Source: a candidate division CSSED10-310 bacterium (lineage in GTDB: Bacteria; CSSED10-310; JAFGDC01). From it: 12,160 bases of DNA. Both the position numbers and the translations under genes were made by a program. The stretch lies in NCBI GenBank assembly GCA_016932295.1, contig JAFGDC010000274.1:1-12160 (forward strand), in the 5' to 3' direction. Position 1 is the stretch's first letter. Every line of letters begins with the position of its first letter. This document shows positions 1 through 6,560 of this stretch, piece after piece. The notes under the pieces were generated by a model that saw only the letters and a program-made list of their open reading frames with translations, did not search any database and was not told the origin of the DNA.

Positions 1-252
1 CTGGAAGTCGATGTCTACATCGCGCTGGATGTATACGGATCTTTCTGGTTCTGGCCCGGCTGGACCCAGGAACTCGATTTTCTGACCTGGACCATCGACG
101 CAGAAGACTGCCGGACCGATGATATTCTGGAATTCACCTGGCCGGATGGGGCCGGCGCGGCCGAGGGCATCATGTTCTGGACGGCCATGTTCACGCCGGG
201 CACCTTCGACCTGGTGGGCCAGATCGGCTGGTGCGATTTTTCCTACGAGTAA
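1..252 (+). CDS. C-terminal end of a secreted protein with the shared 83-residue module (5' end missing)
   Basis: Frame 1 is open from the left edge to a TAA at 250-252 and gives 83 residues; the start lies outside the window. The whole fragment aligns without gaps to the last 83 residues of the M14 carboxypeptidase at 7039-9891. I count 39 identities (about 47%), including LDVYG, P-x-W, FTWP, GAGAA, MFW, PGT and the final F-x-Y-E. Both proteins end at the same residue, so this is a true C-terminal module. It is rich in Trp, Phe, Tyr and Asp, has no transmembrane segment, and has no LPXTG or basic tail. The catalytic part of this protein is not visible, so its overall function is unknown; by analogy it is probably exported. 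It converges on the pyrimidine operon, whose last gene ends 133 bases away. Confidence 0.8.
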   Translation: MEVDVYIALDVYGSFWFWPGWTQELDFLTWTIDAEDCRTDDILEFTWPDGAGAAEGIMFWTAMFTPGTFDLVGQIGWCDFSYE

Positions 253-385
253 CACAACAAGCGCTACGGATCGACCACCAGGGATTCTCCTCTCCGGATG
301 CCATCGCTCGTCTTTGAATCATGCCCGGCGGGTTGAAGTGAGCCAAAAGAAGCCTCAATAAAAGGTAACAATGGTCAGCAACTTG

Positions 386-1180
386 TCAATCCGCGGCACC
401 CCACCACACTCTGTGCAGGTAACCCCTGGATTCCTGGATGGCTTCGATGCCGCCGAATTCGAAGGTGAAGGTGGGCGCCACGCCGTACTGCCTGAACAAA
501 TCGAAGTACGACTCAAAATCAATGGTACCCCTGCCAAGCGGCAGATGTTCGTCAAAGATACCGTGATGATCGCTCATATGGACGTGGACGAGACGATCCA
601 TCAACGCCTCCACCCACTTGGACGCCAGCGCTTTCGAGAACAATTCCGTGTGGGCGATGTCCATGCAGAAACCGGCCCGATGGTAGCCAAGCGTGGAAAA
701 AACCCTCTGGAACGGGGTCGGATCAGACTCGAAGGTGTTCTCCATAAGCAGCGCCATGCCATGCTTGTCCAGTTCTTCACACACGGTGTTCAGGGTACGC
801 ATGACATGTTCCAGCCAGCCCGATTCGTCACAATCGTACTTCCATGGCTCGCAATTGAGATGCAGGAGATACCGTTCCGCGCCGAGCAGAGCCGCCGCCT
901 CCACACCCCGCACCAGCCTGCGGATGGTCAGCTCCCGGATGTCGTCATCATACGCCGCGGGAATCAGATCCTGGAACGGACCATGCACGGTGATGGGCAG
1001 GTTCAAGGCCGTCAGCCACTCACCCACCACGGCATAATCGCGGTCTTCCTGGCGCCGCACCACATGGTTCGGCAGGTACACCTCCAGCGGCAACTTGAAC
1101 CGTTCGATCACCGCCGCGTAGCGCTCCAACTGATGAAACGGCACATGGCAGAATGGTTCCATGACGGCGTTCATACTCAC
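386..1180 (-). CDS. Xylose-isomerase-like TIM-barrel protein (sugar phosphate isomerase/epimerase or AP endonuclease 2 superfamily)
   Basis: This 264-residue protein has the pattern of the xylose-isomerase-like TIM barrel (PF01261 superfamily). Acidic and His residues sit at expected strand ends: Glu33 in PLEVYL, His66 in VHGPF, His107 in LLHLN, Glu147 in LLMENTF, Asp174 and His177 in CMDIAH, His201 and His205 in VHMSDHH, and Glu241 in FEFGG. These probably bind one or two divalent metals. The family contains isomerases, epimerases and endonuclease IV; the substrate here cannot be read from sequence. The GTG start at 1180 overlaps the pyrI stop TGA, so the gene is translationally coupled as the last gene of the pyr operon. 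An ATG at 1174 is an alternative start and neither has a well-spaced Shine-Dalgarno. No clear terminator follows it. Confidence 0.85.
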   Translation of the reverse strand: MSMNAVMEPFCHVPFHQLERYAAVIERFKLPLEVYLPNHVVRRQEDRDYAVVGEWLTALNLPITVHGPFQDLIPAAYDDDIRELTIRRLVRGVEAAALLGAERYLLHLNCEPWKYDCDESGWLEHVMRTLNTVCEELDKHGMALLMENTFESDPTPFQRVFSTLGYHRAGFCMDIAHTELFSKALASKWVEALMDRLVHVHMSDHHGIFDEHLPLGRGTIDFESYFDLFRQYGVAPTFTFEFGGIEAIQESRGYLHRVWWGAAD

Positions 1181-1662
1181 CCCAGTTTCTTGAATTTGAT
1201 CAACTTGTCATAGAAGGACGTTTCACAATAATGACACCGCAGGGTCAGGGGAGATTCCGCGATGACATGAAAACGGCTCTTCACCTGTTCGTGGTTGGTG
1301 ATGCAGAACTGGTCCGGACAGATCACCAGGTCCACCACCTCCTTGGGAACACTCACCTTGAACTTGGAAACCACCTCGTATTCCTCGATGATGTTGATGG
1401 TTGCATTGGGCGCTACGAGGGCGACGGCAGCCAACTGTTCGGCGCTGGGCCGAAAATTACCCACTTTGATGAAATCCTTGAGACCGAGGCGGGAGTCGAA
1501 ATTCATGCCGATGGCGATGGGATAGTGATAAGCGCCGGCTCGCTGATCCAGACCAAGCAACCAGGAAATGAGCACGGCTTTACCCCTGGCGATGTGGTCT
1601 ATCACCACTCCGTCCTTGATCTTGTCGATCATCTGTGTGCGGTTGTCGAACCCGCCGATCAT
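1177..1662 (-). CDS. pyrI: Aspartate carbamoyltransferase regulatory chain
   Basis: PyrI is the non-catalytic chain of class B aspartate carbamoyltransferase. It joins PyrB trimers and binds nucleotide effectors (CTP or UTP inhibit and ATP activates in E. coli). The protein has 161 residues, close to the 153 of E. coli PyrI. The nucleotide site appears kept: Asp22-His23 in VIDHI, Lys62 and Lys66 in LKDFIK, and Lys100 in YEVVSK correspond to E. coli Asp19, His20, Lys56, Lys60 and Lys94. The C-terminal zinc domain has Cys115, Cys120, Cys143 and Cys146 in the usual C-x4-C and C-x2-C spacing. The ATG at 1662 overlaps the pyrB stop as ATGA, with GGGGG seven bases upstream. Feedback control of pyrimidine synthesis is inferred from these conserved residues. 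Confidence 0.96.
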   Translation of the reverse strand: MIGGFDNRTQMIDKIKDGVVIDHIARGKAVLISWLLGLDQRAGAYHYPIAIGMNFDSRLGLKDFIKVGNFRPSAEQLAAVALVAPNATINIIEEYEVVSKFKVSVPKEVVDLVICPDQFCITNHEQVKSRFHVIAESPLTLRCHYCETSFYDKLIKFKKLG

Positions 1663-2585
1663 CTGAATACCCCCGTCACCAGGGCGAGCAGCGTTTCGCG
1701 CACGTACAGCCCGTTCCTGGCTTGTGGAAAGTAATAGGCATAAGGTGTTGCATCCACATCGGCCGCGATCTCGTCCACCCGCGGCAGCGGATGCAGCACC
1801 CGCAGGTTCGGTTTGACTCCTTCCAGCATATCTGGATTCAGGCGGTAGATACTTTTCAATTTCTCATACAGGGTTTCATAGCCGGTGAATCGCTCCTTCT
1901 GGATTCGAGTCATGTACAGTATGTCCACTTCCTGAATCACGTCCTCGATGCGGGCCGCCTCCTCCACCGTGATGTTGTCCGCCTCCCGACACCGTTTCAC
2001 TATATGATTGGGCATGGCCAGGTCACGCGAGGAGACGAAATAAAGGTGACACCCGGAGTAGAGCAGCAGGGCTTCGGTAAGGGAGTGAACGGTGCGGCCG
2101 TTGGCCAGATCGCCCACCATGGCGATGCGGAGGTTGTCGATGGCGCCCTGGGTTTCCATGATTGTATAGAGATCCAGCAAGGTTTGCGTGGGATGCTGAT
2201 TGGGGCCGTCGCCGGCGTTGATCACCGGTGCCGAGACCGCATCGCTGGCGAGCCGTGCGGCGCCCTTGTAGGGGTGACGAATGACGAAAAGGTCATAGCC
2301 GTAGCCGTCGTATATCTTCAGCGTGTCCCAGAGTGATTCCGACTTTTCAAGACTGGTGGTGCGGGGATTGTCGAATCCTTCCACTCGTCCGCCCAGGTTG
2401 AGCGCGGCGCGGGTGAAACTGGCGCGCGTCCGGGTGGAAGGTTCGAAGAAGAGCATGGCCAGTACTTTTCCGGCAAGCAAGCCTTCCTTTTCCGGCACGT
2501 CCTTCAAACGATTGGTGCTGGCCAGGATGTAGTCTATGTCCTGTCGCGTCAGATCCCTGATGGACAGCACATCCCGGCCTTTCAT
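1659..2585 (-). CDS. pyrB: Aspartate carbamoyltransferase catalytic chain
   Basis: PyrB catalyses carbamoyl phosphate plus L-aspartate to N-carbamoyl-L-aspartate, the committed step of UMP synthesis, in the cytoplasm. From the ATG at 2585 it has 308 residues, against 311 in E. coli. Visible active-site motifs are FFEPSTRTR (Ser50 to Arg54, carbamoyl phosphate loop), Lys81 in SLEKSES (the lysine lent to the neighbouring chain), the RHP motif, His131 in HPTQ, Arg164 in NGRTVHS, Arg227 in MTRIQKERF, and HPLPRVDEI. Phrases such as GRDVLSIRD and INAGDGPNQHPTQTLLDLYTI recall archaeal enzymes. I chose 2585 because AGGAGG lies five bases upstream and the product then starts where the family does; an in-frame ATG at 2603 would add six residues. 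It follows pyrC by 42 bases and overlaps pyrI. Confidence 0.97.
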   Translation of the reverse strand: MKGRDVLSIRDLTRQDIDYILASTNRLKDVPEKEGLLAGKVLAMLFFEPSTRTRASFTRAALNLGGRVEGFDNPRTTSLEKSESLWDTLKIYDGYGYDLFVIRHPYKGAARLASDAVSAPVINAGDGPNQHPTQTLLDLYTIMETQGAIDNLRIAMVGDLANGRTVHSLTEALLLYSGCHLYFVSSRDLAMPNHIVKRCREADNITVEEAARIEDVIQEVDILYMTRIQKERFTGYETLYEKLKSIYRLNPDMLEGVKPNLRVLHPLPRVDEIAADVDATPYAYYFPQARNGLYVRETLLALVTGVFR

Positions 2586-2627
2586 GTCCCCCTCCTGCGT
2601 CATGACTCCCCCCTGCGTGCAGACGGT

Positions 2628-3935
2628 TTACCCGGGTTCGGCACCACTATACAAGGCCGAGCGTTTCAATGCGCCGTCCACGATCGTCTCCACCACCGCC
2701 CCAGGCAGGATCCCATTCGGGTACGGCGTCCACGAGCACTTGGAAAAGTTACGTCGCGCCCCGGTACCATGAGGATCGAGAAGGGTGAAAGACGAGGTGT
2801 ATCCGGGTTCTAATCGACCCCGTTTGTGGCCGATGAATTCGTTGACGAACCTGCCGGGATTCTCCGCACAGGTCCTGGCGATGATCTGAGGTGTCACCTC
2901 GTGCCTGGTCATGAGCCAGTTCACGAACAATCCGAAACTGTCGAGACCTGGCACGCCAAGGGCGCCGGCCTTCTTGTCGGCCAGGGTATGGGGGGCGTGA
3001 TCAGTCGCCAGGCAATCAATGGCCCCCTCCTTGAAACGCGCCAGCAAGTACTGGCGGTCCTCCTCGCCGCGTAACGGCGGTTTCATGGTCAACAACCGCC
3101 ACAAAGGAAACTTGCGCAACGCCACATCCTCCTCGAAGATACCCGCCACATCGAGACTGAACGCGAGATGGTGCGGCGTCACCTCGCAGGTGACCCGCTC
3201 GTTCTCACCCTTGCCCTGGTTGTAGGCCTCGATCAACTCGTGGCCGCGCCGGGTCGAAAGATGGGCGATATGAGTCCGTAACCGGTAACGCCCGGTCCAC
3301 TCGAGGACTTGGTCTATGGCACGAATTTCCGCCTCGGGAGGCCGTGCCGCGGCGCCTTTACGATGTGCATTGGCTTCCAGGATCGCGGCATTTTCGCAAT
3401 GAAACGTCACCGCCGTACCACGAAATCGCTTCAGGGCCAGGTCGATTTCATTATCATCCGCAAAATTGTGCCTGGTGCCCGGATAATCGAGATACATCTT
3501 GTAAGGAAAATGCCCGAAGGGACGATTGTTGTCGGTGATCAGACCGAACAGCAACACCGGCACGCCGCATTTCCTGGTGAGCCGCCGCTTGTTGTAGTAC
3601 GCGGACTTGGTCTCCGGCGGATAGGGATTGTTGGGCATCTCGACGATGTACGTGACACCGCCGTTGATCGCCGCCCGTCCGACACTTTCGAAATCTTCCT
3701 TGGTGAACTGAGCATCCCGCTCCAGTTGCTCCTTCGGACCGATCAAAGTGGGCGCCGGGTACTCTCTTGCATGCACGTGACGATCAATGAATCCCGGAAA
3801 AACAAACCCCTCCACCAACAGATCAGCTTTCCCCAAATCGGTGCCTACACGCGTGATCAAACCGTAGCGGGGGTCGAATTCCAGTTGTCCCTTGTATACG
3901 TCACCAGAGGTGACGATGTTCCCCTCAACTATCAT
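2628..3935 (-). CDS. pyrC: Dihydroorotase (cyclic amidohydrolase)
   Basis: This enzyme would cyclise N-carbamoyl-L-aspartate to dihydroorotate, the step after PyrB. From the ATG at 3935 it has 435 residues, in the range of type I dihydroorotases and other cyclic amidohydrolases. Metal and substrate motifs in order are His53, His55 and Arg57 in DRHVHARE, a candidate carboxylated Lys146 in PYKMYLD, His179 in TFHCEN, His222 and His225 in HIAHLST, the TPHHL segment, and Asp312 in ATDHAPH. The longer reading begins with TTG at 3980. I prefer ATG 3935 because GGAGG sits five bases before it, the product then opens with the family's first beta strand, and the predicted transcription start is near 3979. 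Position beside pyrB and pyrI supports dihydroorotase over hydantoinase or allantoinase. Confidence 0.9.
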   Translation of the reverse strand: MIVEGNIVTSGDVYKGQLEFDPRYGLITRVGTDLGKADLLVEGFVFPGFIDRHVHAREYPAPTLIGPKEQLERDAQFTKEDFESVGRAAINGGVTYIVEMPNNPYPPETKSAYYNKRRLTRKCGVPVLLFGLITDNNRPFGHFPYKMYLDYPGTRHNFADDNEIDLALKRFRGTAVTFHCENAAILEANAHRKGAAARPPEAEIRAIDQVLEWTGRYRLRTHIAHLSTRRGHELIEAYNQGKGENERVTCEVTPHHLAFSLDVAGIFEEDVALRKFPLWRLLTMKPPLRGEEDRQYLLARFKEGAIDCLATDHAPHTLADKKAGALGVPGLDSFGLFVNWLMTRHEVTPQIIARTCAENPGRFVNEFIGHKRGRLEPGYTSSFTLLDPHGTGARRNFSKCSWTPYPNGILPGAVVETIVDGALKRSALYSGAEPG

Positions 3936-3960
3936 CACCGCCTCCAGCGCAACCCTATCC

Positions 3961-3985
3961 ACCGGTTGCAACAGTGTCAACCGGT
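3961..3985. promoter_or_regulatory. Operator-like dyad at the start of the pyr transcript
   Basis: ACCGGTTG at 3961-3968 and CAACCGGT at 3978-3985 form a perfect 8-base inverted repeat around nine bases. Two more inner pairs match, so 10 of 12 symmetric positions agree. The dyad lies just downstream of the TATAAT box and covers the predicted transcription start. That position suits a repressor site better than an RNA hairpin, since most of the first arm would not be transcribed. The regulator is unknown. Confidence 0.4.
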
Positions 3986-3991
3986 ATTATA
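3986..3991 (-). promoter_or_regulatory. Predicted -10 box of the pyr operon
   Basis: The minus strand reads TATAAT, a perfect consensus -10 box, in a GC-rich background. The only -35 candidate is a weak TTCGCG at 18-base spacing. Transcription would start near 3979 and leave a leader of about 45 bases before the pyrC ATG at 3935. This would place the TTG at 3980 at or just before the transcript's first base, which argues against that start. Confidence 0.45.
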
Positions 3992-4007
3992 CTGAGATTT
4001 GCCCCAC

Positions 4008-4024
4008 GCCGCGAATAACGCGGC
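4008..4024. other. Short GC hairpin before the pyr promoter
   Basis: GCCGCG and CGCGGC form a 6-base stem around AATAA. It lies downstream of the minus-strand AKR gene and overlaps the region where the pyr -35 box would be. No T-run follows on the minus strand, so a Rho-independent terminator for the AKR gene is only weakly supported. It could instead be part of the pyr control region. Confidence 0.3.
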
Positions 4025-4055
4025 TGTTACGACAATGTTGAAAGTCTTCCGGGGC

Positions 4056-4868
4056 CTAGCCCGTCTCGACCGGCACGCGACCATGCAGGTGATCGCCGAT
4101 ACGCCGCATGAGACGGAGTTCCTCTTCACTCATCGGTCCACGCGTCAAGGCATGCAGCGCTTCCGTCATCTGCGCCCGGGTGGATGGACCGCTCAGACAC
4201 ACATCCACCGCCGGATTGGTCAGGACGAAACGATAACAATCAGCCGCCCGCGGCGCGGTCACTCCGGGCGGCATGTGCTTCTGCCGCAGCAACTGCCCCC
4301 AACGGGTCGCGGTGAAACTCACCAGACCGGGACGACGCTCCTCATCGAGCGCCTCGATAGAGGGGAACACTTCCTCCTCAGCACCCCGGTGAGCCGCGCT
4401 GTAGCGTACGTGCAACACGTCCAGTTCACCCTCGGCGGCGAACCGTGGAAACACGCCGCGATTATGTCCGGAAAGGCCGATACAACGCACCACACCGCGC
4501 TCTTTCAGCACCAGCGCCCGCTCCATGATCCGGCGGGATGGTGGTCCGTTATACAATCCCAACAACAACACATCGACGCTGGTCAAACCCAGCCGCGCCA
4601 GGGCGCCGTGTACCGAACGCTCCAGATACCAGGCGCTGCGGGAAAAGCTCTGCACCACCAGGACCAGGGAATCGCGCTTGCCGGCGCGGCAGATGTTCCT
4701 GACCGCATCCCGCATGCCACCGCGGCGTATGCTGCCCCAATAGAAATAATTACAGCCGCGCTCGAACGCCTCCTCGAAAGCCGCCGCCGGCGCGCCATAT
4801 GCCGCCGCCACCCCCAACCGCCCCACTTTCATTCCGGTCCTGCCCAAAATCCTCGGTTCGAAACCCAT
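4056..4868 (-). CDS. Aldo/keto-reductase-fold protein lacking the catalytic tetrad
   Basis: The protein has 270 residues. Its opening RILGRTGMKVGRLG, the segment GLSGHN near residue 131, and the C-terminal stretch VDVCLSGPSTRAQ match the aldo/keto reductase family (NADPH-linked TIM barrels). The four catalytic positions appear changed. Where the family has FDTADxYG this protein has FYWGSIRRG, giving Tyr43 for Asp and Arg48 for Tyr. Gln73 replaces Lys in VLVVQSF and Gly104 replaces His in VLLLGLYN. Normal carbonyl reduction is therefore unlikely and the true role is unknown. I chose ATG 4868 because GGAGG lies five bases upstream; a GTG at 4874 would add two residues and overlap that site. It is co-directional with the pyr operon, 120 bases upstream of pyrC. 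Confidence 0.85.
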   Translation of the reverse strand: MGFEPRILGRTGMKVGRLGVAAAYGAPAAAFEEAFERGCNYFYWGSIRRGGMRDAVRNICRAGKRDSLVLVVQSFSRSAWYLERSVHGALARLGLTSVDVLLLGLYNGPPSRRIMERALVLKERGVVRCIGLSGHNRGVFPRFAAEGELDVLHVRYSAAHRGAEEEVFPSIEALDEERRPGLVSFTATRWGQLLRQKHMPPGVTAPRAADCYRFVLTNPAVDVCLSGPSTRAQMTEALHALTRGPMSEEELRLMRRIGDHLHGRVPVETG

Positions 4869-4888
4869 AGGCACCTCCCAACGGCCCC

Positions 4889-4918
4889 ATTGTACCGCGG
4901 ATCATGCCGATTTCTGAA
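4889..4918 (-). promoter_or_regulatory. Candidate promoter of the AKR-fold gene
   Basis: On the minus strand TACAAT at 4894-4889 matches five of six -10 positions. TTCAGA at 4918-4913 is a 4-of-6 -35 box at 18-base spacing. Transcription would start near 4882, leaving about 14 bases before the ATG, which is enough for the Shine-Dalgarno GGAGG. Confidence 0.35.
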
Positions 4919-4921
4919 GGA

Positions 4922-4933
4922 CGTCGGCCGACG
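4922..4933. repeat. 12-base perfect palindrome CGTCGGCCGACG
   Basis: This palindrome lies four bases upstream of the candidate -35 box of the AKR-fold gene. The position would suit a regulator site, but a 12-base GC palindrome can arise by chance in GC-rich DNA. Confidence 0.25.
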
Positions 4934-5161
4934 GTTGCCTCAGAGTTCGTCGTACCGACTGCCACCGAGCCGCCTGCCCGGCCATTCTTCCCATCCGGGA
5001 ATCCACTCCGGAAGACGGATACAAACTCCGGTGACCCTCGTTGACGACTCCCACCCGCCTCTGCCATCATTGTTTCAGACGTTGGTGACAGCATGCGGTG
5101 AACCTTTCAAGACCGGTCGGGACCGAAACGCACCTTCGATTCGCCATGGGCCTTTCACCGC

Positions 5162-5168
5162 AAGGAGG
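5162..5168 (+). promoter_or_regulatory. Ribosome binding site that sets the start at 5173
   Basis: AAGGAGG ends four bases before the ATG at 5173. The reading frame is open further upstream to a GTG at 5098, but that start has no such site and the extra 25 residues look unlike the family's N-terminus. Confidence 0.8.
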
Positions 5169-5172
5169 CGGT

Positions 5173-6546
5173 ATGCCCGAATTCACACACAGCAGTATCG
5201 TGTACGCCCCGGTGGAGGAGGTGTTTGCCTGGCATGCGCGGCCCGGCGCTTTCGAGCGCCTGGCGCCGCCCTGGGAATCTATCCGGATTCTGGAAAAAAG
5301 CGGCGGCATCAGGGTGGGTGGCGAGGTGGCCATGGAACTGCGGCTGGGGCCGATAACCAGGCGCTGGGTGGCCCGACACACGTTGTATGAAAAGGACCGT
5401 CGGTTCGTGGATGAACAGGTCCGTGGTCCCTTCGCCTCCTGGCGCCACGATCACCGGTTCACACCCCGCGACGAGGGTTCCTGCGTACTGGTGGACCACC
5501 TGCGCTACCGTTTTCCCTTCGGTCCGCTCGGCACGATTCTGGGTACCTTCACCAAGGACAGGCTGCGCAGCCTGTTCATCTTCCGGCATCGTCGGATCAA
5601 GGAGGATTTGCAGCGCCACGGCCGGTACGAGAAGCGGCCCAGGTTGTCGTTGGCGATAACCGGCGCATCCGGTCTTGTCGGCACCGCGCTGGCGGCGTTT
5701 CTCACCACCGGCGGGCACAGGGTACACAAACTGGTGAGAAGGCCGGTGAAGAACGAGAACGAGATATTCTGGGATCCGGAACGCGGTGAAATCGATTATG
5801 CGGCGCTGGAAAACCTGGACGGCGTCATTCACCTGGCGGGCGAAAACATCGCCGGCGGGCGCTGGACGGAAACCCGGAAACGCGCCATCCGCGACAGCCG
5901 GGAGCGAGGCACGGCGCTGCTGGCCGAGACCCTGGCGGGCCTGCGCCGGCCGCCGCCGGTCCTGGTCTCTTCTTCAGCCATCGGGTACTACGGCACGCCG
6001 GGCGACAAACGGCTGACCGAAGCCGATCCCCCGGGCAGCGGGTTTCTCCCAGAGGTATGCGTGGCCTGGGAAAATGCCGCCGGAAGGGCGGCGGCGGCCG
6101 GCATCAGGGTGGTGATGCTACGCACCGGTATCGTCCTGAGCGGCGCCGGCGGCGCCCTGCCCAGGCTGTTGACTCCATTCAGACTGGGACTCGGCGGGTC
6201 CATCGGCAACGGCCGCCAGTACATGAGCTGGATCGCGCTGGACGATCTGCTCGCCGTCTACCTGCAGGCGCTGTACGATGACGACATGCGCGGTCCTTAC
6301 AACGCGGTGGCGCCGGCACCGGTGACCAACGCCGTCTTTGCCGCGGTCCTGGGCAGGGTCCTGCAGCGCCCCGCGGTCATTCCGGTGCCGCCGGCGGCCC
6401 TCCGCGCCACCTATGGAGAAATGGCCGAAGAACTGCTCATCAAGGGCCAGAGGGTCATACCGGAACGCCTGCGGGAACGCAGTTTCACGTTTTTTTACCC
6501 GGACCTGGAAGACGCCCTGCGCATGGCTGTCGGCCGCTTCACCTGA
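5173..6546 (+). CDS. SRPBCC domain fused to a TIGR01777-type NAD(P)-binding epimerase domain
   Basis: The protein has 457 residues. Residues 1 to about 150 form an SRPBCC (START-like) ligand-binding domain, opening with the typical strand HSSIVYAPVEEVFAWH. Residues about 158-400 form an atypical short-chain dehydrogenase of the TIGR01777 (YfcH-like) family. It shows the nucleotide loop GASGLVG at 164-170, LAGENIAGGRW at 221-231, SSSAIGYYG at 266-274, and SWIALDDLL in the sugar-epimerase position. Residues about 405-452, with GEMAEELLIKGQRVIPERL, match the DUF1731 tail. The same fusion is known in other bacteria, so it is not an assembly error. The substrate is unknown; a nucleotide sugar or a lipid-like ligand held by the SRPBCC domain is possible. 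It is transcribed alone, divergent from the AKR-fold gene. Confidence 0.92.
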   Translation: MPEFTHSSIVYAPVEEVFAWHARPGAFERLAPPWESIRILEKSGGIRVGGEVAMELRLGPITRRWVARHTLYEKDRRFVDEQVRGPFASWRHDHRFTPRDEGSCVLVDHLRYRFPFGPLGTILGTFTKDRLRSLFIFRHRRIKEDLQRHGRYEKRPRLSLAITGASGLVGTALAAFLTTGGHRVHKLVRRPVKNENEIFWDPERGEIDYAALENLDGVIHLAGENIAGGRWTETRKRAIRDSRERGTALLAETLAGLRRPPPVLVSSSAIGYYGTPGDKRLTEADPPGSGFLPEVCVAWENAAGRAAAAGIRVVMLRTGIVLSGAGGALPRLLTPFRLGLGGSIGNGRQYMSWIALDDLLAVYLQALYDDDMRGPYNAVAPAPVTNAVFAAVLGRVLQRPAVIPVPPAALRATYGEMAEELLIKGQRVIPERLRERSFTFFYPDLEDALRMAVGRFT

Positions 6547-6560
6547 CCGGCTGTCTCGTT

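Larger units (their letters stand above)
4869..5172. other. Divergent intergenic region
   Basis: These 304 bases separate the leftward AKR gene from the rightward SRPBCC-epimerase gene. They hold a candidate AKR promoter, a 12-base palindrome and the ribosome binding site of the rightward gene. I see no convincing -10 box for the rightward gene and no supportable small gene. The long open frames that cross this region look like antisense shadows. Confidence 0.6.

Noticed and set aside
253..385. Search for a terminator between the convergent left-edge gene and the pyr operon
   Set aside because: No stem of more than four pairs with a T-run was found on either strand.
371..1213. Plus-strand open frame of 280 codons
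   Set aside because: It is fully antisense to the TIM-barrel gene, which has clear family motifs and fits the pyr operon by its overlap with pyrI.
1635..2336. Plus-strand open frame of 233 codons
   Set aside because: It is antisense to pyrB, whose identity is certain.
3936..3980. N-terminal extension of pyrC from TTG 3980
   Set aside because: It has no ribosome binding site, lies at or ahead of the predicted transcription start, and adds residues not expected in the family.
3999..5390. Plus-strand open frame of 463 codons
   Set aside because: It is antisense to the AKR-fold gene and runs into the SRPBCC gene in another frame. Its composition is rich in Arg, His, Pro and Thr with no family motif, while the minus-strand gene has a good ribosome binding site.
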